Positions 1 to 5,345 of a stretch of 5,911 nucleotides of DNA are shown here, in pieces. Positions within the stretch are counted from its first letter, which is position 1. The number at the start of each line of letters is the position of its first letter. Origin of the DNA: Comamonadaceae bacterium (lineage in GTDB: Bacteria > Pseudomonadota > Gammaproteobacteria > Burkholderiales > Burkholderiaceae_C); assembly GCA_947461325.1 (NCBI GenBank), contig CANHLD010000116.1, positions 1 to 5,911 on the forward strand, written 5' to 3'. The notes below the pieces were generated by a model that searched no databases, was not told the origin of the DNA, and was given only the letters and a program-made list of their open reading frames with translations. Both the position numbers and the translations under genes were made by a program.

Positions 1-38
1 AAGCCCACGCTGATGAGGGGTGTGGTTGCGGTGTTCAT
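1..38 (-). CDS. Partial CDS, N-terminus of an unidentified divergent gene
   Basis: Reading leftwards from an ATG at 38, the frame is open to the window edge and encodes MNTATTPLISVG. Only 12 residues are visible, so the product cannot be named. The start is favoured because a plausible promoter (TTGACA at 96-91, 17-base spacer, TAAAGT at 73-68, minus strand) lies just upstream and would give a leader of roughly 20 bases. There is no clear Shine-Dalgarno sequence. The -35 overlaps a PpsR-type box, so by context it is probably another photosynthesis gene, which is inference. The other nearby minus-strand ATG (61) closes after eight codons. Confidence 0.4.
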   Translation of the reverse strand, partial: MNTATTPLISVG

Positions 39-67
39 GTCAAAAAGCAGTTGGAATCCATGAATTG

Positions 68-96
68 ACTTTAGAGTCAGAATGCCAATGTGTCAA
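68..96 (-). promoter_or_regulatory. Putative promoter of the left divergent gene
   Basis: On the minus strand TTGACA (96-91) matches the sigma-70 -35 consensus fully. It is followed after exactly 17 bases by TAAAGT (73-68), which matches four of six -10 positions. The -35 is one arm of the PpsR box at 91-108, so bound PpsR would exclude RNA polymerase. This is assigned by pattern only. Confidence 0.45.
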
Positions 97-108
97 CTTA
101 AATTGACG
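91..108. promoter_or_regulatory. PpsR-type operator 1 (TGT-N12-ACG)
   Basis: TGTCAACTTAAATTGACG is an inverted repeat (GTCAA...TTGAC) with the 12-base spacing of the PpsR/CrtJ consensus TGT-N12-ACA. One outer base differs (ACG for ACA). It overlaps the -35 of the leftward promoter. The ppsR gene itself lies in this window and a near-identical site occurs at 2557-2574, so assignment as a PpsR site is well supported though untested. Confidence 0.7.
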
Positions 109-151
109 TTATTTAAAGATGACATATTCGGGGTTTTCCCTAGGTGTGTGG

Positions 152-169
152 TGTAAAAAAACATTGACA
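152..169. promoter_or_regulatory. PpsR-type operator 2 (perfect TGT-N12-ACA)
   Basis: TGTAAAAAAACATTGACA matches the PpsR/CrtJ consensus TGT-N12-ACA exactly. Its right arm contains TTGACA (164-169), which would serve as the -35 of the aerR promoter. The centre is 61 bp from that of operator 1, near six helical turns, a spacing that would allow cooperative binding or looping between the two sites (inference). Confidence 0.7.
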
Positions 170-193
170 CTTTAGGGGTTTATTCCATTTACT
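164..193 (+). promoter_or_regulatory. Putative promoter of aerR/ppaA
   Basis: TTGACA at 164-169 is a perfect sigma-70 -35 element. The best -10 is TTTACT at 188-193 (four of six, 18-base spacer). Transcription would begin near position 200, leaving about 25 bases before the TTG start at 225 with the G-rich ribosome-binding site between. The -35 is embedded in PpsR operator 2, implying repression. Confidence 0.4.
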
Positions 194-212
194 TACATGA
201 CAGGCATTGTGT

Positions 213-218
213 GGGGGG
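213..218 (+). promoter_or_regulatory. G-rich ribosome-binding site deciding the aerR start
   Basis: Six consecutive G residues end 6 bases before the TTG at 225 and can pair with the CCUCC of 16S rRNA. The other upstream in-frame candidate, TTG at 207, has no such element and lies very close to the predicted transcription start. In-frame TGA at 198-200 rules out anything further upstream. No ATG or GTG is available at a sensible position. Confidence 0.45.
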
Positions 219-224
219 CGTCAC

Positions 225-1022
225 TTGACTATCACTATCAACCAAGAAATCACTATTCCCTTGCAAAAAACTTTGGTTTCTCATGTGATTCCGCAATTGT
301 TGGATACGGCCGTGCGCACCTACGCCAACTCACCTTTGCTGCCCGCGCACAGTGTTTTGCTGGGGCAGGCATGTATTTCAGATGACTCCAAAGCCGCTGA
401 GGCATACGCGCGCAGCTTGCTTGCCCAGGAATTTGACATAGAAAGCCTGTTTTTAGACACCATTCCTGAAACCGCGCGGCTTTTTCACGACTGGTGGAAC
501 GATGAGGAAATTGATTTCATTCACGTCACCAGTGGAATTTTCCGGCTCGAAGAACTGGTTTACAGCCTGAGTTCGGAATTCATCCTAGGTGGCAAGCTGC
601 AAGCGCCGGGGCGGCAGTTGAGCGCGTTGTTGCTAAAGCCGCCGGGTTCGCACCATTCTCTGGGATTGCTGCTGCTGTCTCAGTATTTCAAGCGGCACGG
701 CTGGCAAGTGTTCAGCGCCAGCCAGTTTTCTGAAGAGGATATGTGCAGCGCCGTCAAGTCCGAATGGGTTGATTTGATCGGGTTTTCGCTCTCAGAGGAT
801 CAGCAAATCCCGGGCATCAAAAAGCTGATTGCCCGTTTGCGCAAACAATCCGCAAACCCTCAAGTACAAGTCATGGTCGGCGGCCCCTTGCTTCGCATGT
901 GCGCAGATTTGGCGCAATCTGTGGACGCTGACTTTGCCTGTTTGCGGGCAGATCAGGCGCAATTGCAGGCCAGGCAGCGGGCGCTCAAAACCCATGCCAT
1001 TCAGACTGTCAACGCCAAATGA
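225..1022 (+). CDS. ppaA: AerR/PpaA-family cobalamin-binding PpsR antirepressor
   Basis: Cytoplasmic regulator (265 residues from TTG 225; 271 if TTG 207 is used) that in Rhodobacter relatives binds cobalamin and modulates PpsR/CrtJ at photosynthesis promoters. The C-terminal half shows the B12-binding (SCHIC-type) fold signatures: H-x-x-G in GSHHSLG (His144, Gly147), SLS in GFSLSED (188-190) and the Gly-Gly of VMVGGPLL (219-220). The N-terminal half is helical with Trp-Trp at 90-91 followed by an IDFIHVTSGIFRLEE stretch, resembling the helical cap of B12 photosensory domains. The position matching Asp of the classical DxHxxG motif is Ser142. It has no DNA-binding domain. It sits directly upstream of ppsR, the usual arrangement for this pair. 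PpsR operator 2 at its promoter suggests feedback control. Family assignment is firm; the exact start is less so. Confidence 0.88.
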   Translation: MTITINQEITIPLQKTLVSHVIPQLLDTAVRTYANSPLLPAHSVLLGQACISDDSKAAEAYARSLLAQEFDIESLFLDTIPETARLFHDWWNDEEIDFIHVTSGIFRLEELVYSLSSEFILGGKLQAPGRQLSALLLKPPGSHHSLGLLLLSQYFKRHGWQVFSASQFSEEDMCSAVKSEWVDLIGFSLSEDQQIPGIKKLIARLRKQSANPQVQVMVGGPLLRMCADLAQSVDADFACLRADQAQLQARQRALKTHAIQTVNAK

Positions 1023-1036
1023 CGACCATGCCTAAG

Positions 1037-1065
1037 TGTCAACTTGTCAATAAGCATAGAATGCT
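1037..1065 (+). promoter_or_regulatory. TGTCAA repeat and AGCAT inverted repeat in the aerR-ppsR gap
   Basis: TGTCAACTTGTCAA (1037-1050) holds two direct TGTCAA half-sites 8 bases apart. Its first nine bases equal the left arm of PpsR operator 1, but no correctly spaced right arm exists. Next comes AGCAT-AGA-ATGCT (1053-1065), a perfect 5-bp inverted repeat enclosing TAGAAT (1057-1062), a five-of-six -10 match without a good -35. It may be a weak internal ppsR promoter or a degenerate PpsR site. The rest of the 127-bp gap is AT-rich with nothing convincing. Confidence 0.3.
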
Positions 1066-1149
1066 AATGGTTTGATCATATTTGTTCAAATAATAAATTT
1101 ACAGGTGTTTCAAAATTAACAATAACTTAACCCATTTAATCGATCAAAA

Positions 1150-2535
1150 GTGAAACCAACCCCATTGCCAGCTGAGAAAATCGACGGTCTTTTGACAACC
1201 TTGTCAGACATCATCTTCATCACCAATTTTCAAGGGGAAATAAATAGCGTTCAGGTCAACGGTCGGGACTTGAAGCGCCAGGATTTATCACCCTGGCAGG
1301 GAAAAAATATTGCAGCCATTGCCACGCTTGACAGCCAGGACAAGATCCGTCAGTTGCTCAGTGTCACGCCGGATGATGCAGCTAACGGCTGGCGACATGT
1401 CAATTTACTCAGCCCTACCAATGTCGATGTACCTTTGCAATTACTGCCGGTTGTTTATGAACAAAGCCAGCAGTTGTGGTTGTTTGGCAGAGATTTGAGC
1501 GGCGTTTCCCAGATGCAGCGTCGCTTGGTCGAGGCGCACCAGTCGATGGAGCGGGACTACCTGCGTTTGCGTCACATGGAAGCGCGTTACAGACTGCTGT
1601 TTGACTCTGTGGCTGAGCCCATGCTGGTGGTGGATGTGGCGCAGCGGCGCGTCATGGAAGCCAACCATTCGGCGCAACAGGTCTTCAAAGATATTCTCAA
1701 GCGCTTGCCCGGCAGCGACGTGACCCAGTGTTTCGAATCTTCTTCGGGCGATGCACTCGACGCCTTGTTGCGCTCGGCGCAAACATCCGGCCGCACCGAA
1801 AGCACACGACTGCGCATTCTCAAAGCAGACCAAGACTGTGTGCTGCATGTCTCTGTGTTTGTGCAAGAGGGCGGTCCGCAATTTTTGTTGCGCATGCAAT
1901 CAGGCTCCTCTTCTGGTGGTTCGATGTTGAAAAAACACAGCGAGCAATGGTTCAGCAACGCGTTGGAAAACGCGCCGGTGGGTTTTATCGTCAGCGACCG
2001 CAACGGATTGATCTTGGCGGCCAACCCGGAAATTTGTGCCATGCTGGGCTTGAGTCTGAGCAGCCAGTTGGTGGACAAAAATATCGAAGACTACCTCGAG
2101 CGGGGCTCGGTCGATCTGGGTGTGTTGTTGAACAATTTGCGCCAATCCCGAACACTCAGAGGCTATGCCACCGAATTGCGCACCGTCGCCGGTGTGCAGT
2201 TGGCCGTGGAAATGTCGGCCGTGACCTTGGGCGGCAATGAACCGGCTTACGGCTTTTTCATCCGGGATATTCAACTCGGGAGAGGTCGGGATAAAACAGC
2301 GACCTCTGGCATGGCCGATTCGGTGGAGCAACTGTCGCAATTGGTCGGACGCATGCCCATGAAAGACATCGTCGGCGAGACCAGCACCATGATCGAGCGC
2401 ATGTGTATTCAGGCGGCTTTGGAGTTAACCCATAACAACCGGGCTTCAGCAGCTGAAATGCTGGGTTTGTCCCGCCAAAGTTTGTATGTCAAGTTGCACA
2501 GATACGGCATGGTGACCGAAGCTGACTCAGAATAA
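1150..2535 (+). CDS. ppsR: PpsR/CrtJ photosynthesis gene repressor
   Basis: Redox-responsive transcription factor that binds TGT-N12-ACA sites and controls bacteriochlorophyll, carotenoid and light-harvesting genes. At 461 residues it has the usual PpsR length. Order: an N-terminal PAS-like domain (about 10-115), a helical linker (about 120-147, rich in Arg/Glu/Met), PAS1 (about 148-250), a Ser/Gly-rich hinge (251-258), PAS2 (about 268-374, with APVGFIVSDRNGLILAANPE), and a Fis-type helix-turn-helix (about 405-453, containing NRASAAEMLGLSRQSLYVKL). Cysteines are at 194, 230, 296 and 419; Cys419 sits in the first helix of the HTH domain, where PpsR/CrtJ carry the redox-active Cys. The start is GTG at 1150: an in-frame TAA at 1123 leaves no other usual start codon upstream. 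No clear Shine-Dalgarno precedes it, suggesting low translation. It is followed by bchG after 67 bases. Confidence 0.95.
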   Translation: MKPTPLPAEKIDGLLTTLSDIIFITNFQGEINSVQVNGRDLKRQDLSPWQGKNIAAIATLDSQDKIRQLLSVTPDDAANGWRHVNLLSPTNVDVPLQLLPVVYEQSQQLWLFGRDLSGVSQMQRRLVEAHQSMERDYLRLRHMEARYRLLFDSVAEPMLVVDVAQRRVMEANHSAQQVFKDILKRLPGSDVTQCFESSSGDALDALLRSAQTSGRTESTRLRILKADQDCVLHVSVFVQEGGPQFLLRMQSGSSSGGSMLKKHSEQWFSNALENAPVGFIVSDRNGLILAANPEICAMLGLSLSSQLVDKNIEDYLERGSVDLGVLLNNLRQSRTLRGYATELRTVAGVQLAVEMSAVTLGGNEPAYGFFIRDIQLGRGRDKTATSGMADSVEQLSQLVGRMPMKDIVGETSTMIERMCIQAALELTHNNRASAAEMLGLSRQSLYVKLHRYGMVTEADSE

Positions 2536-2556
2536 ACCCTAGGACTCGCGTAAAAG

Positions 2557-2574
2557 CGTCAACTTAGATTGACA
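2557..2574. promoter_or_regulatory. PpsR-type operator 3 upstream of bchG
   Basis: CGTCAACTTAGATTGACA is an inverted repeat with 12-base spacing. On the opposite strand it reads TGTCAATCTAAGTTGACG, so it has the same TGT-N12-ACG form as operator 1 and differs from it by few bases. A further TGTCAA at 2583-2588 forms TTGACA-N8-TGTCAA with its right arm, giving a third half-site. Location in the short ppsR-bchG gap points to direct PpsR control of bchG-bchP. Confidence 0.65.
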
Positions 2575-2597
2575 TTTTGCGCTGTCAAATTAAAAAT
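2569..2597 (+). promoter_or_regulatory. Putative bchG promoter
   Basis: TTGACA at 2569-2574 is a perfect -35 element lying inside PpsR operator 3. The best -10 candidates are TAAAAA (2591-2596, 16-base spacer) or AAAAAT (2592-2597, 17-base spacer), each four of six. This would start transcription only a few bases before the bchG ATG at 2603, so either the transcript is nearly leaderless or bchG is mainly read from upstream. Confidence 0.35.
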
Positions 2598-2602
2598 GGG
2601 GC

Positions 2603-3490
2603 ATGTCCTTGCCCCAGCCATCCGCTGTTTTACAGCTACTCAAACCCGTTACTTGGTTTCCACCCATGTGGGCTTTTGCTTGCGGCGTGGTGTCATCCGG
2701 GCAGCCGTTGGCAGACCATGTGTGGTTGATTTTCAGTGGCATTGTGTTGGCCGGGCCTATGGTGTGCGCCAGCAGTCAAGCTGTGAACGATTGGTTTGAC
2801 AGGCATGTGGACGCCATCAACGAGCCGCATCGCCCGATTCCCTCCGGCCGTATTCCCGGTCGCTGGGGTTTGTACATCGCCATCCTCTGGACTGGCTTGT
2901 CATTGCTGTGGGCATGGCAACTCGGCGCCTGGGGCTTCAAGGCCACGCTGTTGGCGCTGGCATTGGCATGGGCTTACAGCGCGCCGCCTTTTCGTTTCAA
3001 ACAAGACGGCTGGCTGGGCAATGCCGCCTGTGGGCTCAGCTACGAAGGCTTGGCTTGGATCACTGGTGCAGCAGTCATGTTGGGTGGTGCTTTGCCCAAC
3101 GCACACATTCTCACTTTCGCGCTGTTGTACAGCTTGGCCGCGCACGGCATCATGACCTTGAACGATTTCAAATCCATCGAAGGCGACAAGCAAATGGGTG
3201 TCTGGTCATTGCCAGTTCAACTCGGTGTCAAGCGCGCCGCAGGAACCGCCTGCTGGGTTATGTTGCTGCCGCAATTCGTGGTCGTGGCTTTGTTGCTGCG
3301 TTGGTCTGATTGGTCCTATGCCTTGGCTGTGTTGTTGTTGATTTATGCGCAAGTCCCTTTGATGAACCGGTTCATGAAAGACCCGGTCAAACAGGCACTC
3401 GGGCTGAGTGCATGGGGTGTGCCACTGCTTGTGGCCGGCATGATGGTCGGTGCTTTTGCATTACGCCATGCCGTCGGGGTGGTGGCATGA
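2603..3490 (+). CDS. bchG: Bacteriochlorophyll synthase (bacteriochlorophyllide a prenyltransferase)
   Basis: Integral membrane enzyme of the UbiA prenyltransferase superfamily that esterifies bacteriochlorophyllide a with geranylgeranyl diphosphate, the tail-attachment step of bacteriochlorophyll a synthesis. The 295-residue length is typical. The N-terminus LLKPVTWFPPMWAFACG is characteristic of BchG/ChlG. The first Asp-rich diphosphate/Mg-binding motif is at 62-81 (N62, D63, D66, D70, N73, E74, P75, R77), the second at 187-196 (ND-x4-EGDK), with YSAPPFRFKQDGWLGN at 125-140 between them. Several hydrophobic helices fill the rest. ATG 2603 is chosen because it lies just before the conserved LLKP segment; GGGG at 2598-2601 is too close to be a normal ribosome-binding site. 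Its TGA stop overlaps the ATG of a 15-codon ORF (ATGA at 3487-3490), coupling it towards bchP. Confidence 0.95.
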   Translation: MSLPQPSAVLQLLKPVTWFPPMWAFACGVVSSGQPLADHVWLIFSGIVLAGPMVCASSQAVNDWFDRHVDAINEPHRPIPSGRIPGRWGLYIAILWTGLSLLWAWQLGAWGFKATLLALALAWAYSAPPFRFKQDGWLGNAACGLSYEGLAWITGAAVMLGGALPNAHILTFALLYSLAAHGIMTLNDFKSIEGDKQMGVWSLPVQLGVKRAAGTACWVMLLPQFVVVALLLRWSDWSYALAVLLLIYAQVPLMNRFMKDPVKQALGLSAWGVPLLVAGMMVGAFALRHAVGVVA

Positions 3491-3534
3491 GTATTTGGTT
3501 CGATTCAATCCTGAAGTCTGGAGTAGACCTATGA
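3487..3534 (+). CDS. 15-codon coupling ORF, possible remnant of a bch2/PucC-like gene
   Basis: ATG at 3487 opens a frame encoding MSIWFDSILKSGVDL and ends at TGA 3532-3534. The start overlaps the bchG stop as ATGA (3487-3490) and the stop overlaps the bchP start as ATGA (3531-3534). Ribosomes leaving bchG could therefore restart here and again at bchP. In many purple proteobacteria a PucC-family transporter-like gene (bch2, also called orf427/orf428) lies between bchG and bchP. This ORF occupies its place and could be the fused ends of a deleted copy. It could equally be a purely coupling mini-ORF. The peptide itself is too short to assign. Confidence 0.4.
   Translation: MSIWFDSILKSGVDL
3520..3523 (+). 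promoter_or_regulatory. bchP: Ribosome-binding site deciding the bchP start
   Basis: GGAG ends 7 bases before the ATG at 3531, ideal spacing. It selects 3531 rather than an in-frame ATG at 3450 buried in bchG. The residues directly after 3531 (MKNDTYDVIVVGGGPAG) are the expected start of the FAD-binding fold. Confidence 0.7.
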
Positions 3535-4730
3535 AAAATGATACGTATGACGTGATCGTGGTGGGTGGTGGACCGGCGGGCGCGACGGCGGCTCACGACC
3601 TGGTCTTGCAAGGGCATAAGGTGTTGCTGTTGGACCGCCAAGGCCGCATCAAACCCTGCGGCGGCGCCATACCGCCGAGGTTGATCAAAGATTTCAACAT
3701 CCCAGATGAACTGCTGGTGGCCAAAGCACGTGCGGCCCGCATGGTGTCCCCCAAAGATAAAAAAGTCGATATCCCGATTGAAGGCGGCTTTGTCGGTATG
3801 GTCAACCGTGACCAATTCGATGAATGGTTGCGCGTGCGCGCCGAGACACACGGGGCAGTGCGCCAACGTGGTGTGTTTGACAAGCTGACCCGCGACGATG
3901 ACGGGGTCAGCAGGGTGCATTTCACGGTGCGTACCGATGACGGATTGAGCTTTTCTGCCAGCACGCGGGGACTTTGCATCGTCGGCGCTGATGGCGCTAA
4001 ATCGGAAGTGGCTAAACAAGCCGTGCCGGGTGCTGAAAAAACCAAGTACGTGTTCGCCTACCACGAGATCGTGCAAACGCCAGCTGACATGCTGCAAACC
4101 GATGCCGATCCTTCACGTTGCGATGTGTATTACCGTGGCAGTTTGTCACCGGATTTTTACGGCTGGGTGTTCCCCCACGGCGACACCATGAGTGTGGGCA
4201 CGGGCAGCGCTGACAAAGGTTTTTCCTTGCGCGGCGCAGTCGGTCGTTTGCGGGACGCCGCCGGTTTGCAAAACGCTACCGTGTTGCGACGTGAAGGCGC
4301 GCCCTTGCCTATGAAGCCCTTGCCGCGTTGGGACAACGGCAGGGACGTGGTGTTGGCCGGAGACGCCGCAGGTGTGGTGGCACCGGCGTCTGGCGAAGGC
4401 ATTTACTACGCGATGTTGGGGGGCCGTTTGGCAGGCGAAGCCGCCCATGAATTCCTCGCGACGGGCAACCCCAAGGCATTGAAACTCGCACGCAAGCGTT
4501 TCATGAGCGAACATGGCACCGTGTTTTGGGTGTTGGGCATCATGCAGTACTTCTGGTACAGCACAGACAAGCGGCGCGAAAGCTTTGTCAAAATGTGCGA
4601 GGACAAAGACGTGCAAAAACTGACTTTTGATTCTTATATGAACAAAAAGTTGGAGCGCAAAAAACCCATGGCGCATGTGAAGATTTTCTTGAAGGACATG
4701 GCGCATTTGATGGGCATGGCCAGAACTTAA
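3531..4730 (+). CDS. bchP: Geranylgeranyl reductase (bacteriochlorophyll a tail reduction)
   Basis: Flavoprotein of the geranylgeranyl reductase/FAD monooxygenase-like family that reduces three double bonds of the geranylgeranyl group on bacteriochlorophyll a to phytyl, using NADPH. It is 399 residues, normal for BchP. Visible motifs are the dinucleotide-binding GGGPAG (12-17), the family signature PCGGAIP (42-48), VGADGAKSEV (151-160), and the second FAD contact LAGDAAG (275-281) followed by PASGEGIYYAM (285-295), typical of BchP/ChlP. The lysine-rich C-terminal tail (about 370-390) is likely to lie near the membrane. It follows bchG through a 15-codon ORF with ATGA overlaps, so the two are almost certainly one transcript. 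No idi gene follows as it does in Rhodobacter; a terminator does. Identity is secure. Confidence 0.95.
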   Translation: MKNDTYDVIVVGGGPAGATAAHDLVLQGHKVLLLDRQGRIKPCGGAIPPRLIKDFNIPDELLVAKARAARMVSPKDKKVDIPIEGGFVGMVNRDQFDEWLRVRAETHGAVRQRGVFDKLTRDDDGVSRVHFTVRTDDGLSFSASTRGLCIVGADGAKSEVAKQAVPGAEKTKYVFAYHEIVQTPADMLQTDADPSRCDVYYRGSLSPDFYGWVFPHGDTMSVGTGSADKGFSLRGAVGRLRDAAGLQNATVLRREGAPLPMKPLPRWDNGRDVVLAGDAAGVVAPASGEGIYYAMLGGRLAGEAAHEFLATGNPKALKLARKRFMSEHGTVFWVLGIMQYFWYSTDKRRESFVKMCEDKDVQKLTFDSYMNKKLERKKPMAHVKIFLKDMAHLMGMART

Positions 4731-4737
4731 GCAGATG

Positions 4738-4768
4738 AAAAAGCCTGATGCCAGCGTCATCAGGCTTT
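4738..4768. terminator. Bidirectional intrinsic terminator between bchP and the convergent operon
   Basis: AAAGCCTGATG (4740-4750) and CATCAGGCTTT (4758-4768) form a perfect 11-bp stem with a 7-base loop. On the plus strand only three U residues follow; on the minus strand the stem is followed by five U residues (4742-4738). It can therefore end transcription from both sides, more strongly for the minus-strand operon. It starts 9 bases after the bchP stop and ends 19 bases before the other stop. Confidence 0.85.
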
Positions 4769-4787
4769 GCCATAGTGGTGAAAAGAA

Positions 4788-5345
4788 TCAGCGTTTGCGC
4801 AGCCGCGAAAAGCCTGACATAGCCACGCGAATCAGGCCAAAGACCAGCAACACGCCGGTCATGTCTCCGATGAACATGATGGCCATGCCGTCAATCATAT
4901 TGAGCGTCATTTCGTGCCAGTAAAGCAGCATTTGATTGCAGGCTGTATTGAGCGCCGAAAATAGCAGACCCATGGTGAGCAGTGTTTTCCATTTCAAGTC
5001 AGCCAAGTCGTTTTTGACCCAACCATGGTCTTTGAAAAATTTGGTGGTGAGCAGCGGGGCCAGCGCATTGGCAAACGCCAATTCAAGCGACAAAGGAACC
5101 ATGCCGGCGAAATAAAACCCTAGTGCGGCAAACAATGACACAGTGAACACACTCAGCGCTCCGATCACCCCAAAAACCAGCACCAGCAAAAATTTGAAGC
5201 CACTGGGCAAGTGAACCAGATGCGCACCAGGTGCCAGCAGCAGGGGAGCAGTCAACAGATTATTGAGGGTGTAAATGGTTCCAAAAACCAAGGTCACCAC
5301 CACATAAGTGACGGCCTTGTTATGCCAGAACAACTGAGCGTTCAT
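4788..5345 (-). CDS. Multi-pass integral membrane protein, MASE1-like, no output domain
   Basis: A 185-residue hydrophobic protein with about five membrane helices (roughly residues 11-33, 50-70, 72-98, 120-142 and 146-176) and a basic tail RLRKR. There is no catalytic or signalling domain. HLPSGFKFLLVLVFG (45-59) and GDMTGVLLVFGLIRV (160-174) resemble the pattern of MASE1-type membrane sensor modules (small residue-Pro-x-Gly before a helix; Gly-Asp-x-x-Gly-hydrophobic at the last helix), but this is by eye and weak. A polar loop with TKFFKDHGWVKNDLADLKWK lies at 101-120. Its ATG overlaps the stop of the upstream winged-helix gene (ATGA at 5345-5342) and it has no strong ribosome-binding site of its own, so translation is probably coupled. 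I do not recognise a named gene. A membrane partner of the regulator is the simplest hypothesis. Confidence 0.7.
   Translation of the reverse strand: MNAQLFWHNKAVTYVVVTLVFGTIYTLNNLLTAPLLLAPGAHLVHLPSGFKFLLVLVFGVIGALSVFTVSLFAALGFYFAGMVPLSLELAFANALAPLLTTKFFKDHGWVKNDLADLKWKTLLTMGLLFSALNTACNQMLLYWHEMTLNMIDGMAIMFIGDMTGVLLVFGLIRVAMSGFSRLRKR

Noticed and set aside
197..385. A 62-codon ATG frame overlapping the start of aerR
   Set aside because: It ends early, resembles nothing recognisable, and the conserved AerR-like sequence is in the other frame. No sign of a frameshift joining the two.
1071..1090. TTTGA-N10-TCAAA as an FNR site before ppsR
   Set aside because: FNR requires TTGAT-N4-ATCAA; the arms here are about 4 bases too far apart and the inner bases do not match.
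1083..1103. TGT-N15-ACA upstream of ppsR as a PpsR box
   Set aside because: The spacing is 15 rather than 12 bases and the inner bases do not form the TCAA/TTGA arms.
1441..2340. Long antisense and alternate-frame ORFs (up to 170 codons) within ppsR
   Set aside because: They are shadows of a strongly conserved coding frame, lack ribosome-binding sites and have unnatural compositions (rich in His, Gln, Arg, Cys).
3450..3530. In-frame ATG at 3450 extending bchP by 27 codons
   Set aside because: It lies inside bchG, has no ribosome-binding site, and adds residues before the FAD-binding fold that BchP proteins lack; 3531 has GGAG at ideal spacing.
3387..4760. Antisense ORFs of 236 and 204 codons opposite bchG/bchP
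   Set aside because: They mirror GC-rich codon structure of bchP, show no domain, and one runs across the terminator.
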